Origin: F23-B02 sp045599385
Lineage (GTDB): Bacteria; Bacillota; Clostridia; Oscillospirales; Oscillospiraceae
Direction: 5' to 3'
NCBI GenBank assembly: GCA_045599385.1
Contig: JAZRVW010000010.1
Location: 1 to 5,642, forward strand
DNA length: 5,642 bases
Shown in pieces: positions 1 through 4,939 of the stretch (the stretch's first letter is position 1; each line of letters starts with the position of its first letter). The translations under genes were made by a program, and so were the position numbers. The notes below the pieces were generated by a model. It was not told where the DNA came from and searched no databases. It was given only the letters and a program-made list of their open reading frames with translations.

Positions 1-1
1 G

Positions 2-772
2 CACGAGCCGATCATCGACCGGGACACTTTTGATAAAGCACAGTCACTTTTTAACCGAAACATCCGCAAGGCGCCGAATAATAACAATGTTCATCTGTTC
101 GCAGGGCTGATCAAATGCGGCACCTGCCACCGTGCGATGAACCGAAAATTCAACAGTCATTCCTACGGTGTTTACGGGTATTACCGCTGTGCAACGGCAC
201 GTAAAATGCGAAAGGGCGCCTGCACAAATCATTCTATCCGCATTGACAAACTGGAAGAAGCGGTGCTTGTTTATTTGCAGACGGTGGTCAAAACGGCGGT
301 ATCGCTCGACGAAGTTCTGAAGAAGATCAACAACAGTCCCGCCCGGAAGAAAGAGTCCAACCACGTTCAGAAGCTTTTGAAAACACAGCAGGCAGAACGA
401 GATAAACTGGTGCGGAATATGGTGGATCTGTACCCGGACTGGAAAGCAGGCGTGATCTCGCAGGAAGAATATATGCTCATCAAAGCGAATATGAGTGAGA
501 AGATCAAAGCGCTGGATGCGATGATCGCTAACCTCGAAAAGAACGCCGTCGAGATCGAAAAAGGTATCAGTACGGAAAATGATTTCATCGCCCATTTCAA
601 AAAGTACGGTAATTTTGAAAAACTGACCCGTGGGATGCTTGTGGAGTTGGTGGATGAGATCCGTGTTCACGAGGGCGGGATGATCGAAATAGACCTCAAA
701 TTTGCGGACGCTTATAAGCAGTTGATCGAGTATATCGAGCTGAATGAGAGCGTCGCCAAGGTGGCATCGTAA
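2..772 (+). CDS. Large serine recombinase, C-terminal part (5' end outside window)
   Basis: Site-specific DNA integrase/excisionase of the large serine recombinase family. The frame is open from base 2, giving 256 visible residues; the N-terminal catalytic (resolvase) domain with its nucleophilic serine lies upstream of the window. The visible part starts at the end of the recombinase domain (HEPIIDRDTFDKAQ, residues 1-14). A zinc beta-ribbon follows, with four cysteines at about residues 39, 42, 63 and 74 (KCGTC, YYRC, GAC). Next comes a charged, heptad-like coiled coil (about residues 115-185) containing the family-typical LYPDWKAGVISQEEY, and then a C-terminal segment (LTRGMLVELVDEIRVHEG). 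In this family the zinc ribbon contacts the attachment-site DNA and the coiled coil controls synapsis and directionality. The gene reads toward the spoVAD junction about 185 bases away, so it is the likely enzyme for that junction. It could also be the last of several tandem recombinases, as some clostridial elements carry. There is no frameshift in the visible part. Confidence 0.93.
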   Translation, partial: HEPIIDRDTFDKAQSLFNRNIRKAPNNNNVHLFAGLIKCGTCHRAMNRKFNSHSYGVYGYYRCATARKMRKGACTNHSIRIDKLEEAVLVYLQTVVKTAVSLDEVLKKINNSPARKKESNHVQKLLKTQQAERDKLVRNMVDLYPDWKAGVISQEEYMLIKANMSEKIKALDAMIANLEKNAVEIEKGISTENDFIAHFKKYGNFEKLTRGMLVELVDEIRVHEGGMIEIDLKFADAYKQLIEYIELNESVAKVAS

Positions 773-774
773 CG

Positions 775-806
775 AAAAATCGGAGGCGGGATGCCTCCGA
801 TTTTTT
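775..806 (+). terminator. Rho-independent terminator of the recombinase gene
   Basis: A 13-bp perfect stem (775-787 with 793-805) has a 5-base loop GGGAT, a GC-rich inner half (CGGAGGC/GCCTCCG) and a T run at 800-806. It starts 3 bases after the recombinase stop codon. The A-rich left flank means it could also work on transcripts coming from the right, so it may insulate the element end from the host operon. Confidence 0.92.
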
Positions 807-812
807 ACTTTT

Positions 813-835
813 CGGAGCAAAAATGCCCCGATTTT
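813..835 (+). terminator. Weak second hairpin after the recombinase
   Basis: CGGAGC (813-818) and GCCCCG (825-830) pair with one A-C mismatch around the loop AAAAAT, followed by ATTTT. The motif CCGATTTT occurs here and in the right arm of the terminator just upstream, so this may be a decayed copy of it. A function as a terminator is only possible, not shown. Confidence 0.35.
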
Positions 836-895
836 CGCCTTATGGTCTATACTTAACAGTAACTCACCCATAGCGGCACCCATATAAAAAGTCCG

Positions 896-920
896 AAAAC
901 CCGCATAAATAAAGGGTTTT
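896..920. repeat. 7-bp inverted repeat near the element end
   Basis: AAAACCC (896-902) and GGGTTTT (914-920) form a perfect inverted repeat around an 11-base AT-rich spacer. It lies about 40 bases inside the element end. It could be a small hairpin or part of a protein-binding site at the attachment region. The stem is short and AT-rich, so no function is assigned. Confidence 0.4.
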
Positions 921-928
921 AACAATTT

Positions 929-1348
929 GTGAAATTTTATCGTCTACCCTTGACATTTTCCCCCGCGGCATATAAAACGCTGAAGGCACATTTTGAGGAT
1001 ACGGGCAGGACTCCCGACTATTATGACATGATTGTGACAGGTGACCTCGGCGCTGTCGGTCACGACATTCTTGAGGACCTGTTCCGCAAAAACGGCATTG
1101 CGCTCAACACCTTTTACACCGACTGCGGTGTGCTGATTTTTAACCGCGAAAAGCAGGACGTTCACGCAGGCGGTTCGGGCTGCGGCTGCTCGGCATCGGT
1201 TTTCGCGTCCTATATTATGCGCGGCTTTGAGGATAACAACTGGAAAAAGGTGCTTTTTGCCCCTACCGGTGCTCTGCTTTCCCCTACCTCCTCACAGCAG
1301 GGTGACAGCATTCCGGGAATCTGCCACGCGCTTGCAATCGAGGTGTAA
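929..1348 (+). CDS. spoVAD: spoVAD 3' fragment (stage V sporulation protein AD), interrupted by the element
   Basis: SpoVAD is a thiolase-fold protein of the SpoVA channel. It binds dipicolinic acid (DPA) and is needed to load DPA into the forespore and release it at germination. Only the C-terminal ~130 residues are here, against about 335-340 for the full protein. Recognisable family segments are HFEDTGRTPDYYD, VTGDLGAVGHD, DCGVLIF, REKQDVHAGGSGCGCSA and TGALLSPTSSQQG. The fragment has no frameshift or internal stop and looks well conserved, which suggests recent interruption or continued selection. A GTG at 929 opens the frame, but no ribosome binding site precedes it (the upstream bases are TTTTAACAATTT). 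The first ten codons are element sequence, so this is probably not a real start. The 5' part should lie beyond the element's left end, and precise excision would be expected to rebuild the gene. The alternative is a simple inactivated gene. Confidence 0.88.
   Translation: MKFYRLPLTFSPAAYKTLKAHFEDTGRTPDYYDMIVTGDLGAVGHDILEDLFRKNGIALNTFYTDCGVLIFNREKQDVHAGGSGCGCSASVFASYIMRGFEDNNWKKVLFAPTGALLSPTSSQQGDSIPGICHALAIEV
935..985 (+). other. Putative attR: recombination junction between element and spoVAD
   Basis: In the spoVAD frame, the residues coded by 929-958 (MKFYRLPLTF) do not resemble SpoVAD. From 959-964 onward (SPAAYKTLKAHFEDTGR) they fit the family, in which this stretch is normally preceded by a conserved MGAAMAPAA-like segment. 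The crossover therefore lies at about 955-964, around the TTTTCCCCCGCGGC stretch. Large serine recombinase sites are about 40-50 bp with a very short identical core, so the interval is centred on that point. The core cannot be fixed without the left junction. Confidence 0.6.
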
Positions 1349-1350
1349 TT

Positions 1351-1716
1351 ATGGATTATATGATGTATCTGAAAGCATTTCTCATCGGCGGTATTCTCTG
1401 TGCCATCGGTCAGCTCCTTATTGACAAAACAAAGCTGACGCCTGCGAGAATACTTACCATTTATGTGGTTGCAGGTGTAATTCTCGGTGCCGTCGGACTG
1501 TATCAGCCCCTTGCGGACTGGGCTGGAGCAGGTGCAGCCGTTCCTCTGACGGGCTTCGGCAACACTCTCGTAAAGGGCGTTAAAAAAGCCGTGGCAGAGT
1601 CGGGTGTTCTCGGCGCATTCACTGGCGGCTTCACCGCCTCCGCCGCAGGCATCTGCGCCGCCGTCTTCTTCGGCATCATTGTAGCATTATTATGTAAACC
1701 AAAAGAAAAGAAGTAA
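1351..1716 (+). CDS. spoVAE: Stage V sporulation protein AE (SpoVAEb type)
   Basis: Small integral membrane protein of the SpoVA channel in the spore inner membrane, which moves DPA. At 121 residues it has the usual SpoVAEb length of about 115-120. It shows several hydrophobic helices: about residues 5-22, 33-52, a small-residue-rich central segment around 58-70, and a C-terminal helix at about 90-115 ending in the basic tail KPKEKK. The family-typical GGILCAIGQLLIDKTKLTPARILT and the glycine/alanine-rich GVLGAFTGGFTASAAG are both present. SpoVAC belongs to the same family, but the position right after spoVAD identifies SpoVAEb. The ATG lies 2 bases after the spoVAD stop with GAGGTG at 1340-1345, so translation is probably coupled. 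In B. subtilis the operon is transcribed in the forespore under sigma-G. Here the operon promoter is on the far side of the element, so the gene is probably silent unless the element is excised. Confidence 0.92.
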   Translation: MDYMMYLKAFLIGGILCAIGQLLIDKTKLTPARILTIYVVAGVILGAVGLYQPLADWAGAGAAVPLTGFGNTLVKGVKKAVAESGVLGAFTGGFTASAAGICAAVFFGIIVALLCKPKEKK

Positions 1717-1736
1717 TACCGCAATATCAAATAGTA

Positions 1737-1768
1737 AAGGACGTACGGCAAAACAGCCGTACGTCCTT
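1737..1768. terminator. Perfect hairpin between convergent spoVAE and tmcAL
   Basis: AAGGACGTACGGC (1737-1749) and GCCGTACGTCCTT (1756-1768) form a perfect 13-bp stem with a 6-base loop. It lies 20 bases after the spoVAE stop and 7 bases from the tmcAL stop, so it is placed to end both transcripts. Neither strand has a real T run after the stem (TTCAGC on plus, TTTACTATTTG on minus). Intrinsic termination may therefore be inefficient, or the hairpin may mainly protect the 3' ends. Confidence 0.7.
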
Positions 1769-1775
1769 CAGCGTG

Positions 1776-2978
1776 TCAAACAATTTTTGGGCTTGTGCGG
1801 TAATCAAGTCCGCCCTTGCGTTCTTCCTTTGCGTTATAGCCCAGTACATACAAATCGTGGGCCTTTGCGCCGAGCTCAAAAAGCTTCTGGGCTTCTCTTC
1901 CCATATCCTTTACGGAGGCGGGCTTGACAAGAACGGGTATTCTTGTGTTAATGCCGATTTCCTTGAGCAGCGCACAGCCGCGCTCATTTGCCGCAAGAAC
2001 TCTTGCGTAGGGCGGTATGCCGTCTGCCATTTCCGAGGTAATGCCGAGAGCTGCGCACATGAGCATTCTTCTTATGCGGCTGAGGGCATAGCGTTTTGAT
2101 TTTGCCGCGGCTGCAATGGCGTCAAGTCCCGTTTCCTCGCGGCAGGCTGCTGCAAGGCGGTTTGAAAGTCCCGCAGCGCCGTCGGGCAGAGCCGCAAAAT
2201 CAGAAGCGTTGAGCATGCGCAGGCGTGAAATTATCTGCATTTCCAGGTGCTCCATCATGACGGGGCCACGTCCGAGTGAATCCTCGCGGGCGTAAATCTT
2301 CGCCGCAGCTTCGGGAACGCTGTCGGAAATATCCATGCCGTGTGAAAGGCGGGTACGGAGCTCAGAGGCGGAACGCGGACCGCTGTCCCCTTCCTTATCA
2401 TGCCCGGAGCCTATGCGACCAACGGTGACGGGCTTTACCCTCAGGCTCTGGTTATAAATTGCTTTAATATACTCCACAGCTAAAATGTTGTTCGGCATTT
2501 CAAGAAGCTTTGCAGCTTCGCCGATGCGATTGTAAACAGCCTTCTGACGTGCCGCGGCAAAGGACAGGGTATCGTCCTTTTCAAGCTCAGCCTTGATTTC
2601 GCCCACTATAAGCGGGTCAATAAGCGTTTCAGCAAGCTTTTCGAGCGCTTTCAAATCGCCGCACTCAGAGCCGAAGGACAGATGAGTTACGACACCGAGA
2701 TTGCCGAGTATTCCCACAGCGCCTCTTGCAAAGCCCTCCGCAGAGGACAGCGCCCAGGGCGCAGGCAGTTCAAGCACAAGGTCAGCGCCGCTTTTCACAG
2801 CGGCTTCAGCACGTGCGAATTTTGAATATACCGCGGCCTCACCGCGCTGAATGAAATCTCCCGACATGACGCATACAACGGGTGCATCTTCTCCCAGGAG
2901 CTTTTTTGTTTCGTCAATATGGTACTTATGACCATAATGGAATGGATTATATTCCCCGACTATGCCTATAACGCTCAA
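1776..2978 (-). CDS. tmcAL: tRNA(Met) cytidine acetate ligase TmcAL (YlbM family)
   Basis: TmcAL activates acetate with ATP as acetyladenylate and transfers the acetyl group to the wobble cytidine (C34) of elongator tRNA-Met, giving ac4C. The 400 residues are near full family length (about 390-415). The nucleotidyltransferase signature lies at the N-terminus: GEYNPFHYGHKYHI with the HxGH motif at residues 14-17. It is followed by SGDFIQRGEAA (39-49), GADLVLELP (64-72), SFGSEC (101-106), PNNILAVEYIKA (162-173) and RIGSGHD (188-194), all typical of the family. The start is TTG at 2976-2978, chosen because GAGGAGG (2987-2993 on the minus strand) sits 8 bases upstream and the protein begins right at the conserved IGIVGEYNPFH. 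Bacillus species use this enzyme in place of the TmcA acetyltransferase of E. coli. The gene is divergent from ackA, whose product handles the same small substrate. Confidence 0.95.
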   Translation of the reverse strand: MSVIGIVGEYNPFHYGHKYHIDETKKLLGEDAPVVCVMSGDFIQRGEAAVYSKFARAEAAVKSGADLVLELPAPWALSSAEGFARGAVGILGNLGVVTHLSFGSECGDLKALEKLAETLIDPLIVGEIKAELEKDDTLSFAAARQKAVYNRIGEAAKLLEMPNNILAVEYIKAIYNQSLRVKPVTVGRIGSGHDKEGDSGPRSASELRTRLSHGMDISDSVPEAAAKIYAREDSLGRGPVMMEHLEMQIISRLRMLNASDFAALPDGAAGLSNRLAAACREETGLDAIAAAAKSKRYALSRIRRMLMCAALGITSEMADGIPPYARVLAANERGCALLKEIGINTRIPVLVKPASVKDMGREAQKLFELGAKAHDLYVLGYNAKEERKGGLDYRTSPKIV

Positions 2979-3049
2979 AATGGCAGCCTCCTCAAAAATT
3001 TCTTGCTTTTTATGCAGAATGTAGTAAAATTAATAAGGTTGTTTACCAT

Positions 3050-3055
3050 TATAAT
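3050..3055 (+). promoter_or_regulatory. -10 element of the ackA promoter
   Basis: A consensus TATAAT lies 42 bases before the ackA ATG, giving a predicted start near 3062 and a leader of about 36 nt. No good -35 hexamer is visible at 16-18 bases upstream (the region reads AAATTA). Either another factor helps or the AT-rich upstream stretch acts as an UP-like element. The hexamer overlaps the divergent tmcAL -10. Confidence 0.5.
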
Positions 3056-3079
3056 ACATGGAATTAATTAATTTTACAA
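3051..3079 (-). promoter_or_regulatory. Promoter of tmcAL
   Basis: On the minus strand a -35 element TTGTAA (3074-3079) and a -10 element TATTAT (3051-3056) are separated by exactly 17 bases (3057-3073). Transcription would start near 3044, leaving a leader of about 65 nt before the TTG start. The -10 overlaps the -10 of the ackA promoter on the other strand. Confidence 0.6.
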
Positions 3080-3097
3080 TACGAAAGGAACACAATA

Positions 3098-4294
3098 ATG
3101 AAGATTCTTGTTATCAACGCAGGCAGTTCTTCCCTGAAGTATCAGCTCATCGACATGGAGACCGAAAACGTAATGGCAAAAGGTCTCTGCGAGCGTATCG
3201 GCATTGACGGTCATCTGAAGCACACTCCTCTGGTAGACGGCAAGCCCGTTTACAACGAGGATATCGCTCTCCCCACCCATGCAGAAGCAATCGCAGCAGT
3301 TATCGACAAGCTCACTTCCGCTGAGTACGGTGTTGTCGCTTCCATGAAGGAAATCGACGCTGTCGGCCACCGCGTTGTTCATGGCGGTGAGAAGTTCGCT
3401 TCCTCCGTTAAGATTGACGATGCAGTTATGGCAGCACTTGAGGAATGCACTCCCTTTGCTCCTCTGCACAACCCCGCAAACATCACCGGCATCAATGCCT
3501 GCCGCGAGGTTATGGGCGACGTTCCCATGGTTGCAGTTTTCGACACCGCTTTCCATCAGACCATGCCCGGCAAGGCATTCATGTACGCTGTTCCCTATGA
3601 CTACTACAAGAACGACGGTATCCGTCGCTACGGCTTCCACGGCACAAGCCACCGCTATGTTTCCGCACGCTGCGCAGAGCTCATGGGCAAGCCCATTGAA
3701 GAGCTGAAGATCGTTTCCTGCCACATGGGCAACGGCTCCTCCCTGGCAGCAATCGACGGCGGCAAGTGCGTTGACACCTCCATGGGCTTCACTCCCCTGG
3801 TTGGTCTTCCCATGGGCACCCGCTGCGGCGACCTTGACGCAGGCGTTATCCAGTTCATCATGAACAAGTACGGCATGAACATTGACGAGATGCTGGCTGT
3901 TCTCAACAAGAAGTCCGGCGTTCTGGGCGTTTCCGGCGTTTCCTCCGACTTCCGCGATCTCGACAACGCAGCCGCTGAAGGCAACGAGCGCGCACAGCTT
4001 GCTCTGGACATGTTCCATTACTGGGTCGCAAAGGTTGCAGGCTCCTACGTTGCAGCCATGAACGGCGTTGACGCAATCATCTTCACCGCAGGTGTCGGTG
4101 AAAACTCCAAGTCCTCCCGCAAGGCAATTGCCGAGTACTTCGGCTACCTCGGTGTTGAGATTGACGACGAAGCAAACTCCAAGCGCGGCGAGGATATCAT
4201 GATTTCCACTCCCGACTCCAAGGTCAAGGTATTCGTTATCCCCACCAACGAGGAGCTGGTCATCGCACGCGATACCAAGGAAATCTGCGGCTGA
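3098..4294 (+). CDS. ackA: Acetate kinase
   Basis: Acetate kinase interconverts acetyl phosphate + ADP and acetate + ATP in the cytoplasm. It is the ATP-yielding last step of acetate fermentation. The 398 residues match the family length. Visible are the first ASKHA phosphate loop NAGSSSLKYQL (residues 7-17), GHRVVHGGEKF with the substrate-binding arginine at 92, FDTAFHQTMP with the catalytic aspartate at 149, and RRYGFHGTSH with histidine 181. Also present are HMGNGSSLAAIDGG (209-222), PMGTRCGDLDAG with the transition-state arginine at 242, TAGVGENS near 330, and the terminal TNEELVIARDT with glutamate 385. These correspond to the known active-site residues of the Methanosarcina enzyme. The start has AAAGGA (3084-3089) 8 bases upstream. 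Codons are strongly biased to C-ending forms (GGC, GAC, TTC, AAG), unlike tmcAL, which points to very high expression. pta, often its partner, is not adjacent in this window. Confidence 0.98.
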   Translation: MKILVINAGSSSLKYQLIDMETENVMAKGLCERIGIDGHLKHTPLVDGKPVYNEDIALPTHAEAIAAVIDKLTSAEYGVVASMKEIDAVGHRVVHGGEKFASSVKIDDAVMAALEECTPFAPLHNPANITGINACREVMGDVPMVAVFDTAFHQTMPGKAFMYAVPYDYYKNDGIRRYGFHGTSHRYVSARCAELMGKPIEELKIVSCHMGNGSSLAAIDGGKCVDTSMGFTPLVGLPMGTRCGDLDAGVIQFIMNKYGMNIDEMLAVLNKKSGVLGVSGVSSDFRDLDNAAAEGNERAQLALDMFHYWVAKVAGSYVAAMNGVDAIIFTAGVGENSKSSRKAIAEYFGYLGVEIDDEANSKRGEDIMISTPDSKVKVFVIPTNEELVIARDTKEICG

Positions 4295-4406
4295 TTTCAG
4301 ATACGCTGCACCGCTTCAGGTTATCGCTTTTGCGTCAGCCCGACCGGTTAAAGCTCAATTTCGTCGGTGCACTCGCGTTTTGAATCGGTACAAAACAATA
4401 TTCAAC

Positions 4407-4438
4407 AGTGCGGTACATTTTAAGTACCGCACTTTTTA
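4407..4438 (+). terminator. Rho-independent terminator downstream of ackA
   Basis: A 10-bp perfect stem AGTGCGGTAC (4407-4416) / GTACCGCACT (4424-4433) with a 7-base AT-rich loop runs into TTTTTA. It lies about 110 bases after the ackA stop. The stretch 4295-4406 between them shows no gene or strong structure and would be the ackA 3' untranslated region. Confidence 0.88.
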
Positions 4439-4464
4439 TATGGACAGCTTATCACACGATTTTC

Positions 4465-4492
4465 TTGACCGCAGCTTAAAACACGGTATAAT
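4465..4492 (+). promoter_or_regulatory. Promoter of the 4515-4907 membrane-protein gene
   Basis: TTGACC (4465-4470) and a consensus TATAAT (4487-4492) are separated by 16 bases, a near-consensus housekeeping sigma-70/sigma-A type promoter. Transcription would start near 4499, immediately upstream of the ribosome binding site, so the leader is very short (about 15 nt). It lies just after the ackA terminator, so the downstream gene is its own transcription unit. Confidence 0.8.
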
Positions 4493-4514
4493 ATCCCAGA
4501 GAGGAGATTTCACC

Positions 4515-4907
4515 ATGAAAGATTATTTTAACTTCAAAAAGCGTTGGATTTTTTACATAGTATTTACCGCAATATATTTCGGAATGTCAGCTATGCTGTA
4601 TATAATTCCCGAAAGCACCGGGGCGCTGATTGTCAGCATGGTTGCCGTCGGTGCCGTTTCACTTTTCGTCTATACCCTGCTTTACAAGCGCTTTGACCTG
4701 TGGCCTATTCTGTATTCCCTGCTTCTTTTGGGACTTGTTTCCCTTCCCGGTTTAATATTCAGCATGAGCTCTCCGGGCAACGAATCATATACGAAGCTCT
4801 ACCTTCTCATGATGTTCCACTGCTGTCTTCAGTTCCTTGTAATATGCGTGGCGTATTTTTTTGTAAAAGTAGCAAAAAACATTGAAAAAGCAAGGAAAAA
4901 TCCTTGA
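4515..4907 (+). CDS. Unrecognised small four-helix membrane protein
   Basis: I do not recognise this 130-residue protein. The ATG at 4515 is chosen because GAGGAG (4501-4506) lies 8 bases upstream and a strong promoter ends at 4492. The in-frame TTG at 4380 lies before the promoter and terminator and cannot be the start. The protein has a short basic N-terminus (KDYFNFKKR) and four predicted membrane helices: about residues 11-30, 36-57, 64-84 and 95-117. A positively charged C-terminus (KNIEKARKNP) follows. A short loop with SSPGNESYTK lies between helices 3 and 4. Positive charges at both ends suggest that both termini are inside the cell. There is no catalytic motif and no signal peptide separate from the first helix. 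The gene is conserved in position only as far as this window shows: alone between ackA and rplU, with its own promoter. Its stop codon lies inside the -35 of the rplU promoter. Confidence 0.8.
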   Translation: MKDYFNFKKRWIFYIVFTAIYFGMSAMLYIIPESTGALIVSMVAVGAVSLFVYTLLYKRFDLWPILYSLLLLGLVSLPGLIFSMSSPGNESYTKLYLLMMFHCCLQFLVICVAYFFVKVAKNIEKARKNP

Positions 4908-4939
4908 CATCGGGTGTTTCGCGTGATAATATGTCAAGG
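4902..4939. repeat. Perfect 9-bp inverted repeat framing the rplU promoter
   Basis: CCTTGACAT (4902-4910) is exactly repeated in inverted orientation as ATGTCAAGG (4931-4939), with 20 bases between. The left arm contains the -35 TTGACA and the right arm falls between the -10 and the start point. It could be an operator for a dimeric regulator or an accident of the promoter sequence. Confidence 0.55.
4904..4932 (+). promoter_or_regulatory. Promoter of rplU-rpmA
   Basis: A consensus TTGACA (4904-4909) overlaps the stop codon of the upstream gene. The -10 is either GATAAT (4925-4930, 15-base spacing) or TAATAT (4927-4932, 17-base spacing). Transcription would start near 4937-4940, giving a leader of roughly 80 nt. 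Confidence 0.75.

Larger units (their letters stand above)
1..960 (+). mobile_element. Right end of an integrated element inserted in spoVAD
   Basis: The interval carries the C-terminal part of a large serine recombinase, its terminators and a non-coding end, and stops where spoVAD coding sequence begins in mid-gene. Large serine recombinases usually lie at one end of the element they move, with the attachment site just beyond, and this is the layout seen here. The left end, the cargo and the other junction, which should carry the 5' part of spoVAD, lie outside the window. Whether the element is a prophage, an integrative conjugative element or a small skin-like island cannot be told from this sequence. 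The right boundary is estimated to within about 10 bases, from where SpoVAD-like residues begin. Confidence 0.75.

Noticed and set aside
44..925. Long open frame (293 codons) on the minus strand under the recombinase gene
   Set aside because: It is antisense to a clear recombinase frame, has no ribosome binding site, crosses the terminator, and its product resembles no family. The MGAAM stretch in it is treated as a separate observation.
1773..2099. Plus-strand open frame antisense to the end of tmcAL
   Set aside because: tmcAL on the other strand is full length with family motifs. This frame has no upstream ribosome binding site and no recognisable product.
3074..4018. Long minus-strand open frame (314 codons) over ackA
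   Set aside because: It is an artefact of the strong C-ending codon bias of ackA, which removes stops from the antisense frame. The product is of odd composition (A, V, N, C, H rich) and no start signal is present.
4295..4406. Possible small gene or structured RNA between ackA and its terminator
   Set aside because: There is no start with a ribosome binding site. Only a 5-bp CCGAC/GTCGG pairing is visible (4340-4344 and 4363-4367), too weak to claim.
4380..4514. Upstream extension of the membrane-protein gene to an in-frame TTG at 4380
   Set aside because: It would run through the ackA terminator and the gene's own promoter. The ATG at 4515 has the correct ribosome binding site.
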